Origin: an uncultured Methanobrevibacter sp.
GTDB taxonomy: Archaea; Methanobacteriota; Methanobacteria; Methanobacteriales; Methanobacteriaceae
Length of the DNA stretch: 42,545 nucleotides
Direction: 5' to 3'
Assembly (NCBI RefSeq): GCF_937881195.1
Contig: NZ_CALGFC010000060.1
Span: 1 to 42,545 of the forward strand
Part shown: positions 25,607 through 33,919 of the stretch, piece after piece
Layout: every line of letters starts with the position of its first letter
How positions within the stretch are numbered: the first letter of the stretch is position 1
Notes under the pieces: generated by a model
What the model saw: only the letters and a program-made list of their open reading frames with translations
What the model was told of the DNA's origin: nothing
The model's database searches: none
Program-made: the position numbers and the translations under genes

Positions 25607-25640
25607 ATTAAGGTTTATTCCTTAATCATTTTATTCATTT
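25607..25640 (+). terminator. Hairpin and T-rich tail after the peptidase gene
   Basis: GATTAAG (25607-25613), loop GTTTATT, CTTAATC (25621-25627), then ATTTTATTCATTTTTTT. Confidence 0.55.
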
Positions 25641-25920
25641 TTTTATAATTTTTAAATATCAATAATTTCTTTTTTTATTTATTTTATTATTATATATATT
25701 AATTAATCTGTCTTCTATTAATCAATTAATATCTAAATTTATTATTTTATTAATTTTATTTTTTTATATTACTATTTTTTGAATTTAAACTGTTTTTAAT
25801 TATAATTTTAACTTTTTTAATTATAAATTAACAATAAATATATAAGTGTAAAAATAGAATAATTAATGTAAAATAATTAATTTTATACTTATTATTAATA
25901 AATACTTATTAAGGGGTTAA
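25641..25920. other. AT-rich spacer with coaD promoter
   Basis: A TATA-like AAATATATAAG at about 25837-25847 probably starts coaD transcription. Nothing else is seen. Confidence 0.45.
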
Positions 25921-26385
25921 ATGTCTGTAAAAAAACAATATAAAAAGATAGCTGTTGGTGGAACATTTGATAGGTTTCATAATGGTCATAGAAAATTATT
26001 AGAAGAAGCTTTTAAACATGGAGAATCTGTTGTTATTGGAGTAACTTCCAATGTATTTGCTGGTAAAAAGGGTAATATTGATTCTTGTGATAAAAGGATG
26101 GGAAATTTAAATGATTTTCTAGCTTCAAAACAAAATAATTTCCATATTGCAAGATTAGACGACTCTTATGGGTCTACAGTTTATGAACCTGATTTTGATG
26201 CTATTGTTGTAAGTGAAGAAACTGAACCAACTGCTATTGAAATTAATGAGATTCGTAAAAACAAAAAAATGGAACCTCTAGATATCATTGTTATTAGTTT
26301 TGTTTATGCTGAAGATGGAATTCCTATTTCTTCTACTAGAATAAGAAAAGGAGAAATAGATACTAAAGGCCATTTATTAATATAA
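25921..26385 (+). CDS. coaD: Phosphopantetheine adenylyltransferase
   Basis: A 154-residue cytoplasmic enzyme that joins 4'-phosphopantetheine and ATP to dephospho-CoA in coenzyme A synthesis. The nucleotidyltransferase signature GGTFDRFHNGH is at residues 13-23, the second-half motif ISSTRIRKGEI at about 136-146. Length matches the archaeal family, which differs from bacterial CoaD. ATG preceded by AAGGGG. Single gene, convergent with the pilin genes. Confidence 0.9.
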   Translation: MSVKKQYKKIAVGGTFDRFHNGHRKLLEEAFKHGESVVIGVTSNVFAGKKGNIDSCDKRMGNLNDFLASKQNNFHIARLDDSYGSTVYEPDFDAIVVSEETEPTAIEINEIRKNKKMEPLDIIVISFVYAEDGIPISSTRIRKGEIDTKGHLLI

Positions 26386-26474
26386 TACATTATTTTTATA
26401 TTTTATCTTAGTATCATATTATTTTATTATCTTATTATATTATTTATATTATTATAATCTTATATTTTATATTC

Positions 26475-26669
26475 TTATATTTTTAATAGAATATTGTCTT
26501 TTACACCTTCTATAAGAGTTTTAAGGTTATTATTTATCGAATTTGAAATATTTAAAACATAACTACCTGCTAATATGACAATAACCAATACTGACCCTAT
26601 TAATAATATTATTTCAACACTCCCTTGACCTTCTTCTTCTATATATATTTTATTTTTTATTTTAAACAA
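26475..26669 (-). CDS. Class III-signal pilin-like protein
   Basis: A 64-residue small pilin (DUF361/class III signal). Residues 1-14 are the leader; processing by an EppA-type prepilin peptidase is expected at G-QGSVE, followed by the hydrophobic assembly helix VEIILLIGSVLVIVILAGSY. It lies 6 nt after the other pilin gene, in one operon. The start is uncertain: TTG is only one base after GGAG, and ATA three codons later is an alternative. Likely a minor subunit of an adhesion pilus. Confidence 0.8.
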   Translation of the reverse strand: MFKIKNKIYIEEEGQGSVEIILLIGSVLVIVILAGSYVLNISNSINNNLKTLIEGVKDNILLKI

Positions 26670-26675
26670 GCTCCT

Positions 26676-26975
26676 TTAAGTCGAGTTCATCAAATCTCTA
26701 ACACTATTAACATCATTACTTGCATTTAAATCAGTTTGAGCAGTTGAAAAATAGCTTCTATATATCATTAGTGCGGCAATAGCTATTACTATGACTCCTC
26801 CAAATAATAATATATATTCTGCAGCTCCTTGCCCAGTATTTTCTTTTTGGATATTTTTTATTTCTAATTTTAAAAATTTAATTTTTTCATTTTTTGTCTG
26901 TAAATTAAGTTTTTTCAATATATTAATCTTATTTCCTTTAGTTTCTTTATTAAAATACTTATTAAAAAAATTCAT
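26676..26975 (-). CDS. Class III-signal pilin with a long leader
   Basis: A 99-residue prepilin. The cleavage motif G-QGAAEYILL is at residues 48-49, followed by the assembly helix (YILLFGGVIVIAIAALMIYR) and about 25 polar residues. The leader of 48 residues is much longer than the usual 10-20 and is strongly basic (KETKGNK, KKLNLQTKNEKIKFLK). The mature protein is about 51 residues. First gene of a two-pilin operon transcribed toward coaD. Function: archaeal pilus, adhesion. Confidence 0.82.
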   Translation of the reverse strand: MNFFNKYFNKETKGNKINILKKLNLQTKNEKIKFLKLEIKNIQKENTGQGAAEYILLFGGVIVIAIAALMIYRSYFSTAQTDLNASNDVNSVRDLMNST

Positions 26976-27659
26976 ATTATTTTTTCTCCATAAATTATTA
27001 CTATATTATTTTTATCTTACAACTATATAATATTAACTATTTATAAAAAAGTATTACATTTTTACAATGGTTTTTTATACAAATTTTCTTGATTTAAACA
27101 TCATATTTATAAAGAAAGTAAACTATAAATATTATATTATAGATTAGGGTTAGGATTATTAGGGTTATAACTAAAGTTCATTATAAAAAATTGTTATTTT
27201 CGCTTATTTATTAATCCAATAAAAAATCTACAAAATAAAATTATAAAATTTAGTTTAATTAGATAAATTGATTTAAATGATTTATTAATTGAATTAATTA
27301 ATGGATATTATTTAAATTTGTTAAACATAAAATTAGTAACATAGATATTTAGAAATTTCAATAATTATAATAGTTATTTAATATTTATTTAATAATTGTC
27401 AATTTTTTTATTATATGTGGTTATTTGTATTTGCTTTGTGCCTTTAAAACATATTTAACAAATTTAAATATTATATCTTGATATTATCTTTTATATAATA
27501 AAATTATAATTTAGATAATTGATAAAAATTAATAAAAATTACTAAAAATAATAGAAATTGGATTTAAATATTATATTTAAATCTATTTCCATTACATTAA
27601 TAGGGTCTTAAATAATATGCATTGGATTTTAAAAGGGATTTGCTGTAAGGTGGTTTTTG
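26976..27659. other. Gene-free spacer with TTAGGG motifs
   Basis: Between divergent genes. TTAGGGTTAGGA and TTAGGG occur at 27144-27164, next to a TATA-like ACTATAAATA. No ORF above 30 codons with a credible start is seen. Confidence 0.45.
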
Positions 27660-29042
27660 ATGTCAAGTATAGTCAAAATATTTGGAGGCTTAGTCTTATT
27701 GGCTGCGGGGATAACTATAATTTATGAAAGTTCTATATATCATCTTATAGATATTTTTATTATTTTTGGAATTGTATTAGTTATCATCGGTGCTTATCTA
27801 CTTATTTTATCATTTTTTGAAAGAGGAAAAATTTCTAATTTAAAAAATTTTCAGAAAAATAATAAAAAACCAAAAAGTGGAATTTTAGAGGGTAATATTA
27901 ACAATAATGGCTCTGATAATAAGAATAATAAAAATCTCAACAAAGCAACTAAAAAAAATGCTTTAGCTAGTGCTTTGGAGAATAATTTATCTAATAATAA
28001 ATTAGGGGCTATTGACACTGATAAAATAAAAAATAAAGTTAAAAATTCTTCTAAGAAGAAAAACCCCAAATCTGTACTAACACCAATAGATTCTAAACCT
28101 AATGAAAATAATAAAAAGTTTAGATTTACTCCGAATTATGAAAAACCTATGAAAGTAAATAGGAGACCAAAGAAAAAGAGTAAATTAAACTTAATAAATG
28201 AAGAAGAAAATTCTACTTTGAATGAGAATAAAAATAATTCTGAAGATAAAAATAAGTTTGAATCAGGAGGAATTAAGAAATCTGAAGCAGTAGCAAAAGC
28301 ACTTGCGTCTGATGATTTCATAAGACCTATTCACAATGAATCTAATTTATATGAATCAAAAATTTCTAATCCAAATGACAAATTATATAATAAATTAGAA
28401 AATATTGAAAATAAAGATCACCTATCTAATATAAATGATATTAAAGATATAGATGATTTGGGAAATATAAAAAATATAAATAATATTGATAATATTGATA
28501 ATATAAAGAATATTAGTGAGTTAAATACTGTTGATGAAGATTTAAATAATATTGATGGCGATTTAAGTAAAAAAATTTCTAATAATGAAAGCTTTTCTAA
28601 ATTCTCAAGAAGTTATGTTGTTTGCTCTAAAGGTGCTATGACTTCTAAAGAAGCTTTTGAAGAGTTAGCTAAAAAAGCTAAAAAAGAAATGCTATTAAAA
28701 ATAAATTCAATTAAAGATATTGATGATGATAAATTTTTATCAAAACTTTCATCATTGAATGTAAAAATAATTATTCAAGAATTTGATATTAAAAATATGT
28801 CGCATGTTCTTTTAATCACATCTCTTCTTGAACAAGGAATTGAAATAAAAACTTTATCTTCAATAGATACTATTAATTTGATAGCTGATGAATCTAATGC
28901 ATTAGTTATTTATGATAATAATAAAGAGGATTTGGATGTTGGTGCTGTTTACAATGATTCAAAATCTATTTCTAAAATCAAATCAATGTTTGAAAAATCT
29001 TGGGAAATAGCAAATAATTTGAAAATTAATAATCTTAATTAG
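27660..29042 (+). CDS. Asn/Lys-rich membrane protein with a C-terminal PLD/TrmB-like domain
   Basis: A 460-residue protein. Two membrane helices (about residues 6-22 and 28-50) form a hairpin anchor. Residues about 55-310 are a low-complexity Asn/Lys/Asp-rich region, including NIDNIDNIKNI-like repeats, predicted disordered and cytoplasmic. The last ~150 residues are folded (SRSYVVCSKGAMTSKEAFEE, then IEIKTLSSIDTINLIADESN and ALVIYDNN); this resembles phospholipase D-like or TrmB effector-binding domains, but no HKD motif is seen, so catalysis is unlikely. ATG 27660 is 7 nt after GGTG; TTG 27657 is possible. Role unknown, perhaps membrane-bound sensing. Confidence 0.65.
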   Translation: MSSIVKIFGGLVLLAAGITIIYESSIYHLIDIFIIFGIVLVIIGAYLLILSFFERGKISNLKNFQKNNKKPKSGILEGNINNNGSDNKNNKNLNKATKKNALASALENNLSNNKLGAIDTDKIKNKVKNSSKKKNPKSVLTPIDSKPNENNKKFRFTPNYEKPMKVNRRPKKKSKLNLINEEENSTLNENKNNSEDKNKFESGGIKKSEAVAKALASDDFIRPIHNESNLYESKISNPNDKLYNKLENIENKDHLSNINDIKDIDDLGNIKNINNIDNIDNIKNISELNTVDEDLNNIDGDLSKKISNNESFSKFSRSYVVCSKGAMTSKEAFEELAKKAKKEMLLKINSIKDIDDDKFLSKLSSLNVKIIIQEFDIKNMSHVLLITSLLEQGIEIKTLSSIDTINLIADESNALVIYDNNKEDLDVGAVYNDSKSISKIKSMFEKSWEIANNLKINNLN

Positions 29043-29279
29043 CTTTAAATAAATTTTATATAAATGAATTTTATTAAATCAATTTTATTAAATAATTTTT
29101 AATAAATTATTTTTAAATATACTTAATTATAATTTTTTCATAAATATAATCAATAAATAATTTTTTCATAAATATAATCAATAAATAATTTTTTTTATTG
29201 AAGTATAATTAATTAATAATTTTTTATTAGATTGAAATATGATTAATATAATTATCATAATTATAAAAGAAGTGGTTAA

Positions 29280-29984
29280 ATGGTAGAAATTACATGGTTA
29301 GGGCACTCTGCTTTTGAAATACTCTCAGACAAGAAAATTAAAATATTAATAGATCCTTTTATAAGTAATAATCCTTCATGCAATATCCCTGTTGAGGAAA
29401 TTGATGCAGATTTGATTTTATTAACTCATGGCCATTCAGACCATTTTGGGGATGCTATGGAAATAGCTAATAGAACTGGTGCAAAAATTATTGGAAACCA
29501 TGAAGTGGCTTTATTTTTATCACAACAAGGATTAGAAGCTGTTGGAATGAACATCGGAGGATCGATATTTATTCATGATATAAAGATTACAATGCTTGAT
29601 GCAAGACATTCTTCAACAATTGATTTTCTAGAAGAGATTGTACCTGGTGGTTGTGCTACTAGTTTCCTTATTACTTCTGAAGAAGGAACTAAAATATTTC
29701 ATGCAGGAGACACTGGTCTTTTTGGTGATATGGAAAAGGTTATTGGCGATATTTATAAACCAGATATTGCTCTACTCCCAATTGGTGATAAATTTACTAT
29801 GGGTCCTTTTGAAGCGTCTATTGCAACAAAGTGGATTTCACCAGATGTTGTGATTCCAATGCATTATAATACTTTTCCAATAATTGAACAAGATACATCT
29901 ATATTTGCTAACTTTGTAATGCAAATGACTCCTAAAATACAAACTGTTGTTTTAAATTCTGGAGAAAGTTTCAAATTTCATTAA
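29280..29984 (+). CDS. Metallo-beta-lactamase-fold hydrolase (UPF0173)
   Basis: A 234-residue cytoplasmic metal-dependent hydrolase. THGHSDHFGD (about residues 49-58) is the metal motif; other ligands lie in LDARHSS, FHAGDTGLF and MHYNTFP. Length and order fit the UPF0173 family (predicted zinc hydrolases of the YtkL/UlaG type). Substrate unknown. ATG preceded by GTGG. Single gene. Confidence 0.87.
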   Translation: MVEITWLGHSAFEILSDKKIKILIDPFISNNPSCNIPVEEIDADLILLTHGHSDHFGDAMEIANRTGAKIIGNHEVALFLSQQGLEAVGMNIGGSIFIHDIKITMLDARHSSTIDFLEEIVPGGCATSFLITSEEGTKIFHAGDTGLFGDMEKVIGDIYKPDIALLPIGDKFTMGPFEASIATKWISPDVVIPMHYNTFPIIEQDTSIFANFVMQMTPKIQTVVLNSGESFKFH

Positions 29985-30818
29985 TAAAACAAAAAAATAT
30001 TAAATAAAAAATTAAGATATTAAAATAGTTTTGATTTAATATATCTCTTATTAAAAATTTGATTTATCTTATATAATTTAATTAATTTATCTTATATAAT
30101 TTAATTAATTTATCTTATATAATTTAAATTACCTTATTTATCTTATCTAATTTAAATTAACTAATTTATCTTATATAATTTAAATTAGTTAACTTAAATT
30201 AGTTAACTTAAATTATTTAATTTAAATTTAAACAATAATTTAAAATATTTGATTCATCAAAAATATCTGATTTATATAATTTAAATAAAAAGATGTCATT
30301 TGAATATTTTAATTTTTGATATTATTTAATGAATTTATAATTTAATTATGAATTCTGTTTTACTGTAAATAATATAAAAAATAGGATTGAAATTATAAAA
30401 CTATATGCATATATAAATAGTATAATGTTGTAATTATTATTAATATATGTTTTAATAATATTATTTTCTTTAAAATATTTTTTAAAGTTTTATAATTTTT
30501 ACTAAAATATATTTATTATAAAAATTAATATTATCAATAGAATCTATTAATTAGAAATTTATAGTTAAAAATAATCAGAAATTTATAATTAAAAATTTAT
30601 TTTATTAATTAAAAATTTTCTTTGTTAATACAAGATTTTATTTATTATATCTTATTCATTGGATATTATTCATTAATTCATTTGTTAGATAGTTATTAGC
30701 TAAATAATTAGTTGGATGATATTCATAATTTCATTATTCTTATATTATTCATAACTTCATTAGTTAAATATTTATTCATTGGAATTTCATTAATTCATTA
30801 TTTATTCTGAGTGATAAA
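29985..30818. repeat. Long spacer with 23-bp tandem repeats
   Basis: About five units of TTTATCTTATATAATTTAAT (30060-30180), followed by TTAGTTAACTTAAA repeats to 30230. A TATA-like CATATATAAATAG is near 30408. No ORF is seen in 830 bp. Confidence 0.6.
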
Positions 30819-31433
30819 ATGGGTTTACTTGATTTTATAAAAAATTTATTTAAAAGGAATAAAAAAGTTAGTATAGGTCTTTATGGACATCCAAACTCTG
30901 GTAAAACAACATTAGCTAATCAAATAGCTAAAGATTGGATGGGAAAAGATATTGGATCAGCTTCTAATATTCCGCATGAAACTAGAACTGTTTTAAAACA
31001 AGAGAAAGTAGTTATTAAGGATGGAGAAAATGAATTAGATTTTGATATAATTGATACTCCTGGTATAGCTACTAAAATTGATTATCAAAACTTTTTAGAG
31101 TTTGGATTAGAGGAAGATGAAGCAAAAAGTAGGGCAAAAGAGGCAACTAAAGGAATCATTGAAGCAATAAAATGGTTAGATGATGTTACAGGAGTTCTTC
31201 TTGTTGTTGATGCTACAACTGATCCTTTAACACAAACTAACATAACTATAATTGGTAATTTGGAAGCAAGGAATATCCCCTTCATTGTGGTAGCTAATAA
31301 AATTGATATGGAAGATGCTAATCCTGATAAGATTGTTTCAGTTTTCCCACAGCACACTGTTATTCCTATTTCTGCTTTAAACGGAGATAAAATAGAAGAA
31401 CTTTATAAAGCAATGTTTAATAAGTTCAATTAG
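30819..31433 (+). CDS. Era-like small GTPase (OapA/ArvA-type)
   Basis: A 204-residue cytoplasmic GTPase. Motifs: P-loop GHPNSGKTT (about 24-32), Walker B/G3 DTPG (about 77-80), G4 NKID (about 160-163), G5 SAL (about 187). Upstream, MGLLDFIKNLFKRNKK is a basic amphipathic start that could touch the membrane. Followed after 13 nt by the DUF2073 gene and then by the zinc-ribbon gene. This conserved trio is known as OapABC/ArvABC and is often near replication genes in archaea; its biochemical task is undefined. GAGTG is 5 nt before ATG. Confidence 0.82.
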   Translation: MGLLDFIKNLFKRNKKVSIGLYGHPNSGKTTLANQIAKDWMGKDIGSASNIPHETRTVLKQEKVVIKDGENELDFDIIDTPGIATKIDYQNFLEFGLEEDEAKSRAKEATKGIIEAIKWLDDVTGVLLVVDATTDPLTQTNITIIGNLEARNIPFIVVANKIDMEDANPDKIVSVFPQHTVIPISALNGDKIEELYKAMFNKFN

Positions 31434-31446
31434 GGGAGTGTATAAA

Positions 31447-31800
31447 ATGGAAGGACTAAAAATGGATTTCATATCCTCCGAAGCTCTTGAAAATGCTACA
31501 AGCATGGAAAAAATATATATGATTATTGATAAAGTTAAAAATGGGGCTGTTGTTGTTATGGAAGGAGGTTTAACTCCTTCTGAAAGAGCAGAACTTATTG
31601 AAACCACTATGAGGGAAATTGATATAGAAAATTTTGTAGGTATAGATGTTCACACTTTAGAAAAAGATTCTGCCTCATTTTTTGGCTTATCAAAAAAGAG
31701 AACTGTTGTTATAACTATCATTGGACCTGCAAATGTAATGAAAACTGTTAAAAAACAGTCTAATCTTTTATCTATGGTGGCAGATCTTGGAAGTAGCTGA
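31447..31800 (+). CDS. OapB/ArvB family protein (DUF2073)
   Basis: A 117-residue cytoplasmic protein (MEGLKMDFISSEALENATSM at the start, VVMEGGLTPSERAELIETTM in the middle). Second gene of the GTPase/OapB/OapC cluster, 13 nt after the GTPase. It probably works with that GTPase; function not established. ATG 31447 follows GGGGAGTG with 6 nt; GTG 31438, inside the ribosome-binding site, is less likely. Confidence 0.82.
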   Translation: MEGLKMDFISSEALENATSMEKIYMIIDKVKNGAVVVMEGGLTPSERAELIETTMREIDIENFVGIDVHTLEKDSASFFGLSKKRTVVITIIGPANVMKTVKKQSNLLSMVADLGSS

Positions 31801-31934
31801 TAAATTTTGTTTACTAACTTTTAATTTAATTTAATTTAATATGCATTTGAATTATTGGATGTTTATTATTAATTAAACTCTTCAGATAATAAAATTTAGC
31901 TATTAATTTTTATTTTTTCATAATGGTGGTATAT

Positions 31935-32279
31935 TTGAATATATGTAGTAAATGTGGAACAGAGCTAAAAGGCGATGATTTATTAAAAGGTTGCCCAAAA
32001 TGTGGGAGCAAACTTTTCAAATTCGTCAATACTAAAGCTATTGAGGAAAAAAAACGCAGAGAAAAAGAAGAAAAGGAAAATCCTGCACCTGAAGAAAAAA
32101 TAAGTATTGATAAAAATTCTGTTGAAAGTATAAAAGTTGAAGATAAAGGGGTTTATGAAGTAAATCTTCATCATATTTTGGAAGGAGAAACTGATGTTTT
32201 TTCTGATAAAGAGGGCAATTATGCTATTGATATAAATTCTCTTTTAAGAAAGAATAGAAAAGGGGATAAAAAAGATTAA
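31935..32279 (+). CDS. OapC/ArvC family zinc-ribbon protein
   Basis: A 114-residue cytoplasmic protein. Residues 1-25 hold a four-cysteine zinc ribbon (CSKCGTEL and CPKCGSKLF), then a charged KRREKEEKE linker and a small C-terminal domain with VYEVNLHHILEGETDVF. Third member of the GTPase cluster, though 134 nt separates it from OapB. The start is TTG 31935, six nt after GGTG; ATG 31923 overlaps the ribosome-binding site. Confidence 0.82.
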   Translation: MNICSKCGTELKGDDLLKGCPKCGSKLFKFVNTKAIEEKKRREKEEKENPAPEEKISIDKNSVESIKVEDKGVYEVNLHHILEGETDVFSDKEGNYAIDINSLLRKNRKGDKKD

Positions 32280-32432
32280 TAATTTTTTTATTTTTTTTAC
32301 AAATTTATAATTATAAATATATTTTAAATTCCTTTTTTGTTTATTTTATAATATTTATAGATTTAGAGAATTAGGAATATATTTTAAATTCCTATTTTGT
32401 TTATTTTATAAATATTAATAATATTCTTATTT
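32280..32432. repeat. Spacer with a 33-bp direct repeat
   Basis: ATATTTTAAATTCCTTTTTTG, followed by TTTATTTTATAA, appears twice (about 32319 and 32379) between convergent genes. Both copies end in T-rich sequence. Confidence 0.55.
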
Positions 32433-32978
32433 TTAAAACTTTTTTTGTTTATCGAAAAGACTATCTCCATGTGAGTCCATAGCTACAATAAGAGGGCCAA
32501 AATTTTCAACTTCTAGTTCCCAAATTGCTTCTGGCATTCCTAAATCAAGCCAATGAACATCAGATATATTTTTTATTGAATCAACATAAAGTGCAGCACA
32601 CCCTCCAACAGCTACAAGATATACAGCACCTTCTTTTTCAAGGGCTTCTTTGACTGTATCATCCATTCCACCTTTTCCAATTATGATTTTTGAACCCATT
32701 TCAATTACTTCTTTTTCATAAGGGTTCATTCTCATACTTGTTGTTGGTCCTATAGCAACTATTTTAAATCCTGATTCTTTATCTCCTGTAATTATGGGTC
32801 CTGCATGGAATATTGCAGATCCTTCAATATTACATGGTATTTTATCTTTTCCTTGTTCAATCATCCTTTTATGGGCTTGATCCCTAGCTGTAAGGATTTT
32901 TCCACTGATAGTAACTACATCTCCAGCTTTTAAATCATTTATATCATTTGAACTCACAGGGGTAAGTAATTCTTTCAA
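32433..32978 (-). CDS. Fumarate hydratase class I, beta subunit
   Basis: A 181-residue cytoplasmic subunit of the [4Fe-4S] fumarase that interconverts fumarate and malate in the partial reductive TCA pathway. Family motifs: LKAGDVVTISGKILTARDQA, IGPTTSMRMNPYE, IGKGGM and VGGCAAL. The alpha subunit gene is not in the window. The ORF is open to GTG 33008, but GGTG then ATTTT then TTG 32978 is the standard ribosome spacing and gives the usual N-terminus (KELLTPVSSNDI), so TTG 32978 is chosen. Confidence 0.88.
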   Translation of the reverse strand: MKELLTPVSSNDINDLKAGDVVTISGKILTARDQAHKRMIEQGKDKIPCNIEGSAIFHAGPIITGDKESGFKIVAIGPTTSMRMNPYEKEVIEMGSKIIIGKGGMDDTVKEALEKEGAVYLVAVGGCAALYVDSIKNISDVHWLDLGMPEAIWELEVENFGPLIVAMDSHGDSLFDKQKKF

Positions 32979-33919
32979 AAAATCACCTATTGTTAATAAT
33001 GTTTTCACTATAACTATTTATTAATAATAATTTTTTATAAAATAATTTTAATAATTATTTTCTATAAATAATTTTTTCATAAAATATTTTTTCATAAATT
33101 TTCTTAATTATTTTTTAATAAAAGTTTTATATGTATTCTAAAGTTTGCTTATAATTAAAATTTTGTTTTTAGTATATATGCTGTTTTTTATTAGATTATT
33201 ATTTGTTGATTTTTTAATAATCAGTTTATATTTTAATTACTTTCTCATCTTTTCTTTATTATTTATCCTATATTAATTTTTATATTAAAAATTGACATAA
33301 TGTTATTTTTAAGAACTGTTAAATATCTTATGGACCTAATATAATTTTAGTATATAAATTTCATAATTTTCAGTAAAATTATACTAGTAAAAAGTATAAA
33401 TTTAAAGTGTCATTTTGAATAGAATTTTAAAAATAATAATTAAAAAATTATATTTTTAAAGTATGATCTTTAAAGAGGATAATTTAAAAATTATAATATT
33501 TAAAAGAATAAATCATAAAGTATATTTTTAATAGTATATTTTTTTAGGAGTATATTTTTAATAGTATATTTTTAGGATTATATTTTTAAAAAATATATAT
33601 TAATGAATTAATATATAAATTAATATTAATTTATATTTAAATATATTAAATAATCCTTCAAGATTGGGATAATATTTTGAAAGTTAAATAACAATTTAAA
33701 TTGGAATGTTATTTAAATTTTGAAAATGTTATTTAAATTATTAAATTATATTTTATTAATATTAAAAATATGTTATTAATATTAAGGCTTATATTTTAAA
33801 ATTATAATGTATTATGTAATATTTAATTATTTCATTGATATTAAATATTTTCTTATATTAAAAATTTAATGAAATTGTCTATCTATTGCTTTGATCTAAA
33901 ATGAAGTTAGGTGTAATTA
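32979..33919. other. Long AT-rich spacer between divergent genes
   Basis: About 940 bp without an ORF. Contains GTATATTTTTAATAGTATAT repeats at 33520-33590 and several ATTAATATTAA-type short repeats. TATA-like TATATAAATTT at about 33350 is far from the next gene. Nothing else is recognisable. Confidence 0.5.
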
